From positions 4,073,001 through 4,137,000 of the forward strand of contig NZ_CP024201.1 in assembly GCF_002749615.1 (NCBI RefSeq): a DNA stretch of 64,000 bases, written 5' to 3'. Positions 27,202 to 37,777 of this stretch are shown here, one piece after another. This stretch comes from Caulobacter mirabilis. GTDB lineage: Bacteria; Pseudomonadota; Alphaproteobacteria; Caulobacterales; Caulobacteraceae. Numbering within the stretch: position 1 is the first letter of the stretch; every line of letters begins with the position of its first letter. The position numbers and the translations under genes were made by a program. The notes beneath the pieces were generated by a model that was given only the letters and a program-made list of their open reading frames with translations, had not been told where the DNA came from and ran no database searches.

Positions 27202-28907
27202 GCCGCCAGGCCCGCGGTCTGCATCAGGCCGCGCATCTGGGCCAGCGCCTCCGGCGACCGGGTCAGTTCCTCGCGGATGCCCGGCGCCTTGACCAGCTTC
27301 AGCGCCTCGGACCGCGCGCGGTCCGCCGCCGGGCCGAGCGGCGCCGTCTCGCCGACCGCCATCCGCAGCAGCAGGTTCAGGCGATGCACCGCCGGCGCCG
27401 AAGCCTTGGCGAGAGCGGCGACCAGCTTGCCGTCCGCCTCGACCATGCCGGCGACCTCGCCGATCTTGCCACGGATCGGATCGGCGTCCTCGGGGGCGAG
27501 CCCCGCGCGCAGGACCGATTTCTGCAGCGCCGCCAGGGCGACCAGCTTGGCGACCGGCGAATCCGGCCCGTAACGCTGCTCTTTCTCGAACCGTAGCGAC
27601 GAGACATTGGCGTTCAGCCACCGCGCCGCCTGCCGCTTGTTGGCTCCGCCGGTGACGTTCTCGGCCAGCTTGATCAGGATCTCGATCTCCTCGCGCGAGG
27701 AGCGGTTCATGCCGAGCAGCGCATCGACGAAGTCGCCCGTCACCAGCGCTTTCGACCGTTCGGTGAAGGCGTGATGGATGTCCTCCATCGACAGCACACG
27801 GCCGCCGGCGGCGGTCAGGGCCATGGCGAGGCCGCGCAGAAGCTCGATCTCGGCCTCGGCTTCCCCCGGCTTCAGCCGGCGCGGTCCCGTCAGTTCGCGC
27901 AGCACCCGCTGGGCGATGGCCGAGCGGCAGGCCTCGAAGTGCGGACCCGCCAGCCAGTTCGCCAGGCGGGCGGCAGGGGGTTCGAGCGCCGGCATGACGC
28001 GCGCCACGGACGCCTCGATGCCAATCAGCGCTTCCACCGAGTCCGCGCCGGCCAGGCGGGTCATGGCCGCCAGCTGGCCGCCCAGGTCCAGCTCGACGCC
28101 GAGCAGGTCCATCATCCCGGCCCGCGAGCCGAGGATCTCCGTCAGGGGTTGCTCGATCACCGCCAGGGCCACGTCCCGGGCCTCCGGATTCAGCGGCGCG
28201 GAATCGGCGAGATCCAGCAACAGGCCGACCTTGTCGCCCCAGCCCCGCGCCGGCGCGATCGAGGCCGCCACCCCGGCGCCCAGCAGGTAGCTGCGCTCAG
28301 GCTCCTTGACGAGACGCTCGGCGGCCTTGGCGAAGCCTTCCTTGTCGATGTCCGGGAGATTGCCCTTCCTGGCGTCCTTCAGCAGCCGCTCGATGGCCCG
28401 TTCGGCCAGGCGCTGGAAGGAGCGCATGATCTCGTGGACCCCGATCCCCCGGGCCTGGGCCTCGGGCACGGCGATCTTCTGGATGGCGTGCTGCAGCTCG
28501 ACGCCCTCGGCCTCCAGCTTCTGGACCAGGTCCGGACGGTGGAGCAGCTCGAACGGCGTCGCCTTCTGGCGCGTCAGCCAACCATCCAGCAGCCGGCCGA
28601 TCCGCTCGCGCGCATGGCAGGTGTAGAGGTCGCCGGGGCTGACGCAGAGCGGCTCGCTGTCGTCTCGTTCCTTCCTGGGCTTGGAGCGATCCGGCGCGCC
28701 GCGCTCGAGGATGGTGACGGAGCTGAACTCCATCGTCTCCTCGTTGAGGATCTCCTTGGTCACGCGCACGGCCGCGACCCGACCCTCGGCCAGGGCGTCC
28801 TCGGCCGCTTCGATCACACGCGCCCGATCCTCGGTCGCGATGTCGAGCGTCCAACCGGACCCCGGTCGACGTCGGACGAACAGTTCGTAGTGCACCCGCC
28901 CACCCAT
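27198..28907 (-). CDS. Unknown 569-residue helical protein beside chvI
   Basis: A large protein I do not recognise. The start MGGRVHYELFVRRRPGSGWTLDIATEDR at 28907 is chosen because the upstream extension (to 29138) overlaps chvI. The first 80 residues form an alternating strand-helix domain (DRARVIEAAEDALAEGRVAAVRVTKEIL). Residues about 120-560 are almost wholly helical, with one Cys-containing turn VSPGDLYTCHARERIGRLLDGW. No membrane helix or signal is present. It is divergent from chvI with 145 bases between and ends in the CTAG shared with flmB. It may be under ChvI control, but only position suggests this. Confidence 0.8.
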   Translation of the reverse strand: MGGRVHYELFVRRRPGSGWTLDIATEDRARVIEAAEDALAEGRVAAVRVTKEILNEETMEFSSVTILERGAPDRSKPRKERDDSEPLCVSPGDLYTCHARERIGRLLDGWLTRQKATPFELLHRPDLVQKLEAEGVELQHAIQKIAVPEAQARGIGVHEIMRSFQRLAERAIERLLKDARKGNLPDIDKEGFAKAAERLVKEPERSYLLGAGVAASIAPARGWGDKVGLLLDLADSAPLNPEARDVALAVIEQPLTEILGSRAGMMDLLGVELDLGGQLAAMTRLAGADSVEALIGIEASVARVMPALEPPAARLANWLAGPHFEACRSAIAQRVLRELTGPRRLKPGEAEAEIELLRGLAMALTAAGGRVLSMEDIHHAFTERSKALVTGDFVDALLGMNRSSREEIEILIKLAENVTGGANKRQAARWLNANVSSLRFEKEQRYGPDSPVAKLVALAALQKSVLRAGLAPEDADPIRGKIGEVAGMVEADGKLVAALAKASAPAVHRLNLLLRMAVGETAPLGPAADRARSEALKLVKAPGIREELTRSPEALAQMRGLMQTAGLAA

Positions 28908-29052
28908 GGAACCCGATCTATCGAACAAGGTTCTAAGGCGGCGTTTACGGCGCACTGCCCCATTGACGCCACGCTGACAGGGGAATTCCTTGCGGTGGGA
29001 CATCGCCACGCTAGGTATGACGCGACGCGGGCGACCAGATAGAAGGACTTCG

Positions 29053-29763
29053 ATGGCCAAGATCACCCTGGTGGACGACGACGAGAACATCGTCGCCTCG
29101 GTTTCGCTGGCGCTGGAAAGCCACGGCCACACGGTCAATGCTTGCTATGATGGAGCCGCCGGGCTCGAGTCCCTGCAGACGTCGCCGCCGGACCTGGCGA
29201 TCCTCGACGTGAAGATGCCGCGCATGGACGGCATGGAGGTTCTGCGCCGTCTGCGCCAGACCTCCGACCTGCCGGTCATCATGCTGACTTCGAAGGACGA
29301 GGAGATCGATGAGATCCTCGGCTTCAACCTCGGCGCGGACGACTACATCCACAAGCCGTTCAGCCAGCGGCTGCTGCTGGAGCGGGTCAAGGCCGTGCTC
29401 CGTCGGGCCGACGTTCAGGACGAGGACCTGGCCGCCGCGGGGCCGATCGAGCCCAGCGCCAAGGCGATGAAGCGCGGCAAGCTGACCCTGGACCCTGAGC
29501 GGCACGACAGCCTGTGGGACGGCAAGCCGGTCCGCCTGACCGTCACCGAGTTCCTGCTGCTGCAGTCGCTGGCCCAGCGCCCCGGCTTCGTGAAGAGCCG
29601 CGACAACCTGATGGACGCCGCCTACGACGATCAGGTCTATGTCGACGACCGCACCATCGACAGCCACATCAAGCGGATGCGGAAGAAGTTCCGCCAGGTA
29701 GACCCGACCTTCGACGCGATCGAGACCCTGTATGGCGTCGGATACCGCTACCGCGAGTCCTGA
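29053..29763 (+). CDS. chvI: Response regulator ChvI (OmpR family)
   Basis: DNA-binding response regulator of the ChvG-ChvI envelope-stress pair of alphaproteobacteria, 236 residues. The receiver domain has the acidic pocket DDDEN (8-11), phosphoacceptor Asp52 in [13 protein letters not shown], Thr/Ser in IMLTSKD and Lys in YIHKPF. The C-terminal winged helix has [51 protein letters not shown], with the recognition segment typical of ChvI. The chvG start lies 32 bases inside this gene, so the pair is translationally coupled. Confidence 0.95.
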   Translation: MAKITLVDDDENIVASVSLALESHGHTVNACYDGAAGLESLQTSPPDLAILDVKMPRMDGMEVLRRLRQTSDLPVIMLTSKDEEIDEILGFNLGADDYIHKPFSQRLLLERVKAVLRRADVQDEDLAAAGPIEPSAKAMKRGKLTLDPERHDSLWDGKPVRLTVTEFLLLQSLAQRPGFVKSRDNLMDAAYDDQVYVDDRTIDSHIKRMRKKFRQVDPTFDAIETLYGVGYRYRES

Positions 29764-31306
29764 GTCCGAGGCGTCGCCCCGGCGCTGGTTCCTGCCCCGC
29801 GGGTCGCGGCTCGGCCGGCTGATCATCGCCCTGAATCTGCTCAGCCTGGCCATCCTGGTCGGCGGGGCCCTGACGCTCAACGAGATGCGGCGGGGCCTCG
29901 TCAACGCGCGGATCGACAGTCTGATCACCCAGGGCGAGTGGATCGCCCACATCATCGACGACGCGGCCACGGTCGGCGAGCCCGAGCCGGCGCTGCAGCC
30001 CGAGCGCGCGGCCCAGCTGCTGCAACTGCTGCATATCCCGCGCAACCAGCGGGTCCGCCTGTTCGACAAGGACGGCCGGATGATCGCCGACTCCTATTTC
30101 GTCGCCGACCGCGTCGAGTGGAAACCGTTGCCGCCGGCGCGCAAGCCCGGCCAGGCCGCCCCCTCGAGCGAGCGGACCCGCGCCGAGGAACGGGCCGACC
30201 GCGCCCTTCAGGCCGAGCTGGCCGCCGCCCACGAGGGCGAGCCCGTCAAGGGCCGCCGCGTCTCCGAGACCGGCGAGCAGGTGATCTCCGTCTCGCTGCC
30301 GATCAAGCGCGTCCGCGCCGTCGTCGGCGTGCTGACGCTTGAGGCGGGCGACGTCGACCAGATCATCGCCCGGGAGCGGGCCAACCTGATCCCCTTCATC
30401 CTCATCGCCACCGGCGTGACCCTGCTTTCGTCGCTGCTGCTGAGCCTGCTGGTCGCCCGTCCGATCCTGCGACTGGCGCGGTCCGCCGACCGGGTGAAGG
30501 CCGCTCGCGCGCGATCGATCTCACTGCCGGACCTGGCCCGTCGCGACGACGAGATCGGCGACCTGTCCCGCTCGCTGGAGTCGATGACCGACACTCTGTC
30601 GGAGCGGATGGACGCCATCGAGCGCTTCGCCGCCGACGTGGCGCATGAGATTCGCAACCCGCTGACGTCGATCCGCTCGGCGATCGAGACGCTGGATCTG
30701 GTCAAGGACGCCAAGGCCCGCGACCGCCTGATGGGGATTCTGAAACAGGACGTCGGACGGCTGGACCGGCTGGTCACCGACATCTCGAACGCCTCGCGGC
30801 TGGACGCGGAACTGTCGCGAGACGAGCCGCGCCCCATCGACCTGGGCCGCCTGCTCGGCGACATCGTCGCCGTCTACGATTCGGCGGCCAAGCCCGGCGA
30901 CGTCACCGTGCGCCTGACACATCCGGACCAGACGATCTCGGTCGCCGGTCGGGATGGCCCGCTGGGCCAGGTGTTCCGCAACCTCATCGACAACGCTCGC
31001 TCCTTCAGCCCCGCCGGCGGCGAGGTCCGGGTGACGCTCAGCCACGAGCGAGGCGTGGCCAGGATCCTGGTCGAGGACGACGGTCCCGGCATCCCGCCCG
31101 ACAACCTGGAGACCGTCTTCGAGCGCTTCTACACCTCGCGGCCCAAAGGCGCGGCGTTCGGGGGCAATTCGGGGCTCGGCCTGTCGATCGCCCGCCAGAT
31201 CGTCGACGCCCACGGCGGCAAGGTCCATGCCGAGAACCGCAGGGGCGAGGACGATGCGGTCGTCGGAGCGCGCTTCACCGTCACCCTGCCCGAGCGCCGC
31301 CCGTGA
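29732..31306 (+). CDS. chvG: Sensor histidine kinase ChvG
   Basis: Inner-membrane sensor that phosphorylates ChvI on acid or envelope stress, 524 residues. Membrane helices lie at about 28-49 and 219-243, with a ~170-residue periplasmic sensor between, ending in [26 protein letters not shown] linker follows, then the phosphorylated His305 in [24 protein letters not shown] box [11 protein letters not shown], and G boxes EDDGPGIP and [13 protein letters not shown]. In some relatives the periplasmic ExoR protein inhibits this sensor; no exoR is here. Overlaps chvI at its start and hprK at its end (GTGA). Confidence 0.94.
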   Translation: MASDTATASPESEASPRRWFLPRGSRLGRLIIALNLLSLAILVGGALTLNEMRRGLVNARIDSLITQGEWIAHIIDDAATVGEPEPALQPERAAQLLQLLHIPRNQRVRLFDKDGRMIADSYFVADRVEWKPLPPARKPGQAAPSSERTRAEERADRALQAELAAAHEGEPVKGRRVSETGEQVISVSLPIKRVRAVVGVLTLEAGDVDQIIARERANLIPFILIATGVTLLSSLLLSLLVARPILRLARSADRVKAARARSISLPDLARRDDEIGDLSRSLESMTDTLSERMDAIERFAADVAHEIRNPLTSIRSAIETLDLVKDAKARDRLMGILKQDVGRLDRLVTDISNASRLDAELSRDEPRPIDLGRLLGDIVAVYDSAAKPGDVTVRLTHPDQTISVAGRDGPLGQVFRNLIDNARSFSPAGGEVRVTLSHERGVARILVEDDGPGIPPDNLETVFERFYTSRPKGAAFGGNSGLGLSIARQIVDAHGGKVHAENRRGEDDAVVGARFTVTLPERRP

Positions 31307-31737
31307 TCCTGCACGGCGGCCTGGCGGCGCTGCGCCTGGACGGCGAATGGCGGGGCCTCCTCCTGGTCGGTCCGTCCGGCTCGGGCAAGAGCGACCTGCT
31401 GCTGCGGGCGAGCGAGGCCGGCTTCCGGCCGGTCGCCGACGACCGGGTCGTGATCTGGACCGTCGGTGATCGCCTCTACGGCCGTGCGCCCGACACGCTG
31501 CGGGACCTGATGGAGAGCCGAGGCCTGGGCGTGCTGCCCGCGGCGACGCTGCCGTTCAGCGAGATCGTTCTGGCGGTGCGCTGCGAGGCTTCGCCGGAGG
31601 CCGTCGAACGCTTTCCACAGGGCGAGACCCTGAGCCTGCTCGACCGAAGCGTGCCCCTGCGCCCCCTGTGGCCTTTCGATCCCTCGGCGCCCGCGAAATT
31701 ACGTCGCGCAATGCAGCATCTTGGATACGATCATTAA
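31303..31737 (+). CDS. hprK: Short HPr kinase/phosphorylase
   Basis: Serine kinase that phosphorylates HPr at its regulatory serine. At 144 residues it is the alphaproteobacterial form: only the C-terminal catalytic domain of the ~310-residue Firmicutes enzyme is present. The P-loop is GPSGSGKS (23-30), followed by VADDRVVI, and ending PFDPSAPAKLRRAMQHLGYDH. The start is GTG inside the chvG stop (GTGA), coupling the kinase to the two-component system. Its target HPr is two genes downstream. The usual post-kinase regulatory loop is weak, so phosphorylase activity is doubtful. Confidence 0.92.
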   Translation: MILHGGLAALRLDGEWRGLLLVGPSGSGKSDLLLRASEAGFRPVADDRVVIWTVGDRLYGRAPDTLRDLMESRGLGVLPAATLPFSEIVLAVRCEASPEAVERFPQGETLSLLDRSVPLRPLWPFDPSAPAKLRRAMQHLGYDH

Positions 31738-31829
31738 CGGGCGTATCTAGGCGCCTTCGCGGTGTGGCCGACCTTCCGTCGGGCATGGGGATACCCGGAT
31801 TTGATCATGACAAGGCGTTGGGCCCGGAA

Positions 31830-32234
31830 ATGATAGGGCTCGTGATCGTAACCCACGGTCGGCTGGCGCAGGAGTTCGTCTTCGCCATGGAGCATGTGGT
31901 GGGCCCGCAGGAAGCGGTCGTCCCCATCTGCATCGGCCCCGACGACGACATGGAGAAGCGCCGGAAGGACATCCTGAAGGCGTGCGCCCAGGTCGATTCC
32001 GGCAAGGGCGTCATCCTGCTGACCGACATGTTCGGCGGCACGCCGAGCAACCTGGCCATCAGCGTGATGGAGCAGACCCGGGCCGAGGTCATCGCCGGCC
32101 TGAACCTGCCGATGCTGATCAAGCTGGCCAGCCTGCGCACGCGGCAGAACCTGGAAGAATGCGTGCACTCGGCCCAGGAAGCCGGCCGCAAGTACATCTC
32201 CGTCGCCTCCTACGTCCTGGCGGGCGAGAAGTGA
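31830..32234 (+). CDS. PTS EIIA component, mannose type
   Basis: A 134-residue single-domain phosphocarrier of the EIIA-Man fold. His9 in IVTHGRLAQEF is the phosphorylation site; VILLTDMFGGTPSNLAISVM is the family core. In alphaproteobacteria this protein belongs to the nitrogen-type PTS and is regulatory, since no sugar-specific EIIB/EIIC is encoded nearby. It overlaps HPr by 4 bases (GTGA). It is separated from hprK by 92 bases, so it may have its own promoter as well as read-through from chvIG. Confidence 0.93.
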   Translation: MIGLVIVTHGRLAQEFVFAMEHVVGPQEAVVPICIGPDDDMEKRRKDILKACAQVDSGKGVILLTDMFGGTPSNLAISVMEQTRAEVIAGLNLPMLIKLASLRTRQNLEECVHSAQEAGRKYISVASYVLAGEK

Positions 32235-32503
32235 CGACGAAGCGAACGGTCGAGATCGTGAACGAGCGAGGCCTGCACGCGCGGGCCTCGGCGAAGTTCG
32301 TCAAGATGGCCGCCGGCTACGACGCCGAGGTCCAGGTCAGCCGCGACGGCCAGACCGTCGACGCCCGCTCGATCATGGGCCTGATGATGCTGGCCGCCGG
32401 CATCGGCTCGACCATCGAGATCAGCGCCACGGGCCCTGAGGCCGCCGCCGCGGTCGAAGCGCTCAGCGACCTGGTCGCCGCGCGCTTCGACGAGGAGCGG
32501 TAG
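32231..32503 (+). CDS. Phosphocarrier protein HPr
   Basis: A 90-residue HPr-like protein (NPr type). The phosphohistidine is His16 in NERGLHARASAKFVKMA; the regulatory serine is Ser47 in DARSIMGLMMLAAGIGS, the target of HprK. Start is GTG overlapping the EIIA stop. With HprK upstream, the set can signal through Ser-phosphorylation. Enzyme I (PtsP) is not in the window. It is convergent with the M16 peptidase, 15 bases between stops, so this is the operon's end. Confidence 0.94.
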   Translation: MTTKRTVEIVNERGLHARASAKFVKMAAGYDAEVQVSRDGQTVDARSIMGLMMLAAGIGSTIEISATGPEAAAAVEALSDLVAARFDEER

Positions 32504-32518
32504 CCCCGCTCCCCCGCC

Positions 32519-35266
32519 CTAGGGAACCGGATTGCCGTCGGCGTCCACCACGGTCACGGATCCGAGACCCGCGGCGCGAACCTCCTTCTCGATCTTGGCC
32601 CGGTCGCCGACGATCACCCAGACCGCCTGGTCGGGATGGATCGCCTTGCGCGCGGCCGCCGTGGCCTCCGCGGCCGTCACGTCCCGCACCCGCTTGGGAT
32701 AGGTCGTGAAGTGATCCGCCGGCAGGCCCAGGGTGACGATCTGGCCTAGGCTGCTGGAGACCGCCGAGGCGGTTTCCCAGAAGCCGGGCAGCGAGCGCAC
32801 GAGATCATCCTGGGACTTGGCCAGTTCGGAGGCGGTGACCGGGCGCGAACCGACGATGTCCGCGAACTCCTTCTTCATCTCGACCAGGGACGGCCCGGTC
32901 TTGTCGGTCTGGACCGAGGTGGAGGCGACGAAGGCGCGCGGCCCGATCGATCCGTTGACGAAGCTGAAGGCCCCGTAGGACCAGTGCTTGTCCTCGCGAA
33001 GGTTCATGTTCAACCGCGAGACGAACGCCCCGCCGAAGGTGTTGTTCATCACTTCGGTGGCCGGCTGCTCGGCCTCGACGCGCGGCGCCATCGGGAAGGC
33101 CGCCGTCAGCACCGACTGGACCGCGCCCGGCTTGTCGATCAGGTAGACGCCGGGCTTCGGCGCGGCCGGCGGGATCTCGGCCCGGGCCGGAGGCGGCGCG
33201 GCGGTCCAGGTCCCGAACCGCTTCTCGAGCAGGGGCAGGATCTGTTCCAGCGTGGTGTCCCCGACCACCACCAGGGTCGCGCCCTGCGGCTTGATCCATT
33301 GCTGATGGTAGGCCGTCAGCGCGTCGCGGTTCAGCGCGTCGATGGTCTGCTCGGTGATCAGTCGTCCGTAGGGGTGGTCGACGCCATAGACCCGCGGGAA
33401 CAGTACGCGGTTGGCCATGGCGTTCGGCTGCTGGCGGGACTGCTTGAGCGAGGCGATGCGCAGCTTCTTGAGCCGGTCGATGTCGGCCTCGCGGAAGGCC
33501 GGGTTGCGCAGGATGTCGACGAACAGGTCCAGCGACGGCTCCAGGCGCGGCGCGAGCGCCGACAGCGAAGCGTAGTTGTAGAGCATGCCGCCGGTGGTCG
33601 AGATCTGCGCGCCCAGTTCGGTCTGCTCGCGGCTGATCGCAATGGTGTCGCGGGTCGCCGTGCCCTCGTCCATCATGTCCAGGGTCATGCCGGCCAGGCC
33701 CGTCCGCGACGAGGACGTAGTCGGCATGATCAGCGTCAGGTCGATGGTCGGCACGGCCGTGCGACGGGCGAACACCACATCGACGCCGTTGGTGAGTTTG
33801 GCCCGCTGGTAGCTGTCGAACACCGGCGCGGCGATCTGGCCCACGGCCGGTCGCGGCGGCGCGGCGGCTGATCCCGTCTCCCGCGCGGTGAAGGGCGTAA
33901 TCTGCAGCGAGAACACGCCGTCGGTCAGCCAGCGGTTCCCGGCCGCCTTCAGGTCGGCGACGCTGGCGCCGCGGTAGCGGTTCAGGGACTGTTTCCAGGC
34001 GTCCGGCGAGCCGTGGAACACTTGGCTCTGCGCCAGCAGGTCCGACTTGCCGCCGAAACCGCCGATCCGCTCGACGCCGCGGATGAAACCGTCGACGCGG
34101 GAAGTCTTGATCCGCGCCAGTTCGGCCTCGGTCGGCCCCTCCTTCAGCAGCTTCGCCAGTTCGGCGTCCACGGCCTTCTCGACGGCGTCGATGTCGCCGC
34201 CGGGCTTCACCGTCACGACGATGCCGAACGTCGAGCCGAGCTCGCCCTCGGAGACGTAGGCGCTGACCGAGGTCGCCGTCTGCTCCTTCAGGACGAAGCG
34301 TTCATAGAGGCGGGCGCTCTTGTCTGACGCCAGCACGTCGGACAGCAGCGCCAGATAGTCCGTGTCGGCCGCGCCGGCCTCCGGCACGTTCCAGACCTTG
34401 TAGAGGCGGGGCTGCGGGACGCGATCCTGGGCCGTCGCGCGCTGTTCGCCGGTGCGCTTGGCGGGCCAGGCCGTCTGGCGCGGCACCGGCGGACCGGACG
34501 GGAGATCACCGAAATAGGCCTCGACCTTCTTGCGCGCTTCCGCGGGCGAGATATCGCCGGCCAGGACGAGCGTGGCGTTGGCCGGGCCATAGTATTTCTT
34601 GAACCAGGCGTGGACGTCCTCGAGCTTGGCGGCGTCGAGATCCTCCATCGAGCCGATCACGGTATGGCCGTAGGGATGGTCCTGCCGGTAGGTGTTCGTG
34701 GTGATCAGGTCCCAGGCGACGGCATAGGGCTCGTTGTCGCCCTCGCGCTTCTCGTTCTGGACGACGCCCCGCTGCTCATCGAGCTTGGCCTGGGTGACCG
34801 CTCCAAGCAGCCGCCCCATGCGATCCGCCTCCAGCCACAGGACCTGGTCCAGGGCCGCGGTCGGCACGTTCTGGAAGTAGTTGGTGCGATCGGTGTTGGT
34901 CGTGCCGTTCAGGTCCGTGGCGCCGACCTGCTCCAGCGCCTTGAACCAGTCCTCGTCGGCGTTCTCCGACCCGTTGAACATGAGATGCTCGAACAGGTGG
35001 GCGAACCCGGTCCGGCCCTGCGGCTCGTCCTTGGAGCCGACGTGGTACCAGACGTTGACGGCGACGATCGGCGCCTTGCGATCCTCGTGCACGATCACCG
35101 TCAGGCCGTTCGGCAGAACGAACTTCGTGTAGGGGATGTTCACGTCCGGCAGCGGCGCCAGCGCGGGCGCGCCCTTCGCGGCGGGCCTGGCCCAGCTATC
35201 CGCCGGCGCGACGACGCCGAACGCGGCGGCCAGGACGGCGGCCGTCAACACGCTCTTGTACTTCAT
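32519..35266 (-). CDS. M16-family zinc peptidase, two-domain, exported
   Basis: A 915-residue pitrilysin-family peptidase with signal peptide MKYKSVLTAAVLAAAFGVVAPADSWA. The inverted zinc site is HLFEH (residues 90-94) in GFAHLFEHLMFNGSEN, with the third ligand in the downstream NEKREGDNEPYAVAWD region. The second half repeats the fold (YQRAKLTNGVDVVFARR ... GTATRDTIAISREQTELGAQIST) without the zinc motif, as is normal for these clam-shell proteases. Periplasmic peptide clearance is the likely role. The start is 35266; it is the first gene after a 70-base gap behind bioB. Confidence 0.95.
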   Translation of the reverse strand: MKYKSVLTAAVLAAAFGVVAPADSWARPAAKGAPALAPLPDVNIPYTKFVLPNGLTVIVHEDRKAPIVAVNVWYHVGSKDEPQGRTGFAHLFEHLMFNGSENADEDWFKALEQVGATDLNGTTNTDRTNYFQNVPTAALDQVLWLEADRMGRLLGAVTQAKLDEQRGVVQNEKREGDNEPYAVAWDLITTNTYRQDHPYGHTVIGSMEDLDAAKLEDVHAWFKKYYGPANATLVLAGDISPAEARKKVEAYFGDLPSGPPVPRQTAWPAKRTGEQRATAQDRVPQPRLYKVWNVPEAGAADTDYLALLSDVLASDKSARLYERFVLKEQTATSVSAYVSEGELGSTFGIVVTVKPGGDIDAVEKAVDAELAKLLKEGPTEAELARIKTSRVDGFIRGVERIGGFGGKSDLLAQSQVFHGSPDAWKQSLNRYRGASVADLKAAGNRWLTDGVFSLQITPFTARETGSAAAPPRPAVGQIAAPVFDSYQRAKLTNGVDVVFARRTAVPTIDLTLIMPTTSSSRTGLAGMTLDMMDEGTATRDTIAISREQTELGAQISTTGGMLYNYASLSALAPRLEPSLDLFVDILRNPAFREADIDRLKKLRIASLKQSRQQPNAMANRVLFPRVYGVDHPYGRLITEQTIDALNRDALTAYHQQWIKPQGATLVVVGDTTLEQILPLLEKRFGTWTAAPPPARAEIPPAAPKPGVYLIDKPGAVQSVLTAAFPMAPRVEAEQPATEVMNNTFGGAFVSRLNMNLREDKHWSYGAFSFVNGSIGPRAFVASTSVQTDKTGPSLVEMKKEFADIVGSRPVTASELAKSQDDLVRSLPGFWETASAVSSSLGQIVTLGLPADHFTTYPKRVRDVTAAEATAAARKAIHPDQAVWVIVGDRAKIEKEVRAAGLGSVTVVDADGNPVP

Positions 35267-35335
35267 GAGTCCCCCCGGGATGAACGCGACACACGCATCG
35301 GTCGCATCCACTCTGGCCCGGGGGCGTCGCCGGGA

Positions 35336-36337
35336 TCAAGCCTGGGCGGGGCTTCCCATCGGGCGCATGCCCAGGTCGCGCATCAGGACGCTGTCCTCGT
35401 CCATGCCGGGCAGCGGCGTGGTCAACAGCTTGCCGCCCACGAAGATCGAGTTGGCCCCGGCCAGGTAGCAGAGGGCCTGCAGTTCGCGGCTCATGTCGTC
35501 GCGGCCGGCCGACAGGCGAACCATCGACTTGGGACAGACGATCCGGGCGACGGCGACGGTGCGCACGAACTCCAGCCCGTCGATCTCGCCCTCGCGCTTG
35601 ATCTTGTCGCCCAGCGGCGTCCCGCTGACCGGCACAAGGCCGTTGATCGGCAGGCTGTCGGGATGGGCCGGCAGGGTGGCCAGCTGATGCAGGAAGCTGG
35701 CGCGGTCCTCCCGGCTCTCGCCCATGCCCACGATCCCGCCGCAGCAGGTCGAGATGCCGGCGTCGCGCACGTGCTGCAGCGTTTCCAGGCGATCGTCGTA
35801 GGTCCGGGTGGTGACGACCTTGTCGTAGTACTCCCGCGAGGTGTCGAGGTTGTGGTTGTAGTAGTCGAGGCCCGCGTCCTTCAGCGCCACGGCCTGCTCG
35901 GCCTTGAGCATGCCCAGGGTGACGCAGGTCTCCATGCCCAGCGACTTCACCTCGGTGATCATGGCGGCGACCTTGGGCAGGTCGCGATCCTTCAGATCGC
36001 GCCAGGCGGCGCCCATGCAGAACCGCTGCGCCCCGCCGGCCTTGGCCGCCTTGGCGGCCGTCACGACGGTGTCGAGATCCATCAGCTTCTCGGCCTTCAG
36101 CCCCGTCTTGAACGAGGCCGACTGGCTGCAGTAGCCGCAGTTCTCGGCGCAGCCGCCGGTCTTGATCGACAGCAGCTGGCTCAGCTGCAGCTCGCTCGGA
36201 TCGAACCAGCGCCGGTGGACCTGGGCGGCCTGGAAGACCAGCTCCATGAACGGCAGCTCGAACAGCGCCTCGACCTCGGCGCGCGTCCAGTCGTGGCGCG
36301 GCAGGGCGGGGTCGGCGAAGCGGACGGGAGCGTTCAT
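35336..36337 (-). CDS. bioB: Biotin synthase
   Basis: Radical-SAM enzyme that inserts sulphur into dethiobiotin. The 333 residues carry CAENCGYC, with Cys63, Cys67 and Cys70 binding the SAM cluster, and the SIKTGGC start of the barrel. The second cluster region (EQVLEKLPEIEREG equivalents) is covered by [41 protein letters not shown] with the Cys pair. It ends [28 protein letters not shown]. Other bio genes are not near, so this is a lone bioB, as is common in this group. Confidence 0.97.
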   Translation of the reverse strand: MNAPVRFADPALPRHDWTRAEVEALFELPFMELVFQAAQVHRRWFDPSELQLSQLLSIKTGGCAENCGYCSQSASFKTGLKAEKLMDLDTVVTAAKAAKAGGAQRFCMGAAWRDLKDRDLPKVAAMITEVKSLGMETCVTLGMLKAEQAVALKDAGLDYYNHNLDTSREYYDKVVTTRTYDDRLETLQHVRDAGISTCCGGIVGMGESREDRASFLHQLATLPAHPDSLPINGLVPVSGTPLGDKIKREGEIDGLEFVRTVAVARIVCPKSMVRLSAGRDDMSRELQALCYLAGANSIFVGGKLLTTPLPGMDEDSVLMRDLGMRPMGSPAQA

Positions 36338-36362
36338 GGGGCTGGTCTCTCCATACAGGCCG

Positions 36363-37688
36363 TTAGGCGCCGCCCTTGTAGACGCGGCCGCCCTTCATCA
36401 CAAAGCCGACTTTCTTGAGCGACGTCACGTCAGCCAGCGGATCAGTGTCGATGGCGATCAGGTCGGCCTGCTTGCCGGCCTCCAGAGTCCCGATCTGATC
36501 CGACAGGCCGAGCAGATCCGCGGCGTTCACGGTTGCGGCCTTGATCGCCTCCATGGGGGTCATGCCGAACTTGACCAGCATCTCGAACTCGTCGGCGTTG
36601 CGGCCGTGCTTGGACACGCCCGCGTCGGTGCCGAAGGCGATGCGCACGCCGCGCGGGACGGCCTTGCGGACCGACTCGCCGGTGATCTTGATCCGCCAGT
36701 CGACCTTGGCCCGAACCTCGGGGCTGTAGGCGTTGGGATCCTTGGCGATCCGCTCGATGTAGCCGTTCACCGTCGAGAGCGTGGGGACGTAGTAGGCCTT
36801 GGTCTTGAGAAACAGCTGGATGGTCTCCTCATCCATGGTCGTGCCGTGCTCGATCGAGTCGGCGCCGTGGCGCAGAGCCAGTTTGATGCCGTCGGCTCCG
36901 TGAGCATGGACGGCGACCTTCTTGCCGTAGAGATGAGCCGTGGCGATCAGCGCCTCGGCCTCGTCGTCGAACATCTGGGCGCCCAGGCCGGCGCCGATGC
37001 GGCTGTTCACGCCGCCGGTGGTGGCGATCTTGATGACGTCGACGCCGCGGCCGACCTGGAGACGGACGGCCTCGCGGCACGACTCCGGCCCGTCGCACAC
37101 ATTGGCGTGCGGGATCGCCTCGCGCAGCTCGTCCCGGAAGCCCAGACGGCCGTCCATGTGGCCGGAGGTGGTCGAGATCGAGGTTCCGGCGTCGACGATG
37201 CGCGGACCGGTCATCCGCCCGGCGGCGATGGCGTCGCGCAGGGCCAGGGTGACGCCGTCGTCGTCGCCCAGGTTCCGCACGGTGGTGAAACCGGCGTTCA
37301 GGGTCTTCTGGGCGTTCCAGGCCGCCTCATAGGCGAAGTCGGCCGTCGAGTCGGTCATGCTCGCCAGCTGCCCTTCGACCCCGGCGCGGTCCGAGATCAG
37401 GTGGACGTGGGAATCGATCAGGCCCGGCAGGACGAACTTGGTCGACAGGTCGACTACCTTGGCGCCGGGGAATTCCGAGCCGGCGACGAAGCCGTCGCGC
37501 ACCGCCTCGATCTTGCCGTTGCGGATGATCAGGCTGGCGTTGCGCCGCGGGGCCTGGCCAGGCCGGTCGAGCAGCGTGCCGGCGTGGACGATCACCACCT
37601 CGTCCGCGGGCTGGCGGGCCGAGGCCGACACGGACACGAGCCCGGCGGCGGCGATGGCGGCGGCCGCGAGCAGGCCTTTCTTCAACAT
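36363..37688 (-). CDS. Exported metal-dependent amidohydrolase
   Basis: A 441-residue amidohydrolase-superfamily enzyme with signal peptide [24 protein letters not shown]. The metal site His-x-His is in [16 protein letters not shown], the later His in [13 protein letters not shown] and [12 protein letters not shown], and the Asp in [18 protein letters not shown]. This order matches the Xaa-Pro/imidazolonepropionase-like exported group that cleaves dipeptides or cyclic imides. It could act with the other exported peptidases in this region. It is the terminal gene of a minus-strand run bioB-amidohydrolase, 25 bases apart. Confidence 0.92.
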   Translation of the reverse strand: MLKKGLLAAAAIAAAGLVSVSASARQPADEVVIVHAGTLLDRPGQAPRRNASLIIRNGKIEAVRDGFVAGSEFPGAKVVDLSTKFVLPGLIDSHVHLISDRAGVEGQLASMTDSTADFAYEAAWNAQKTLNAGFTTVRNLGDDDGVTLALRDAIAAGRMTGPRIVDAGTSISTTSGHMDGRLGFRDELREAIPHANVCDGPESCREAVRLQVGRGVDVIKIATTGGVNSRIGAGLGAQMFDDEAEALIATAHLYGKKVAVHAHGADGIKLALRHGADSIEHGTTMDEETIQLFLKTKAYYVPTLSTVNGYIERIAKDPNAYSPEVRAKVDWRIKITGESVRKAVPRGVRIAFGTDAGVSKHGRNADEFEMLVKFGMTPMEAIKAATVNAADLLGLSDQIGTLEAGKQADLIAIDTDPLADVTSLKKVGFVMKGGRVYKGGA

Positions 37689-37777
37689 GGGAACTCCCCC
37701 TCGTACTGATTATTGGTTCGCACCCTAGAGAGGCCGGCGGGTTGCGGGAAGCGCCGGAAAGCGTCACAGCCGAGGCC

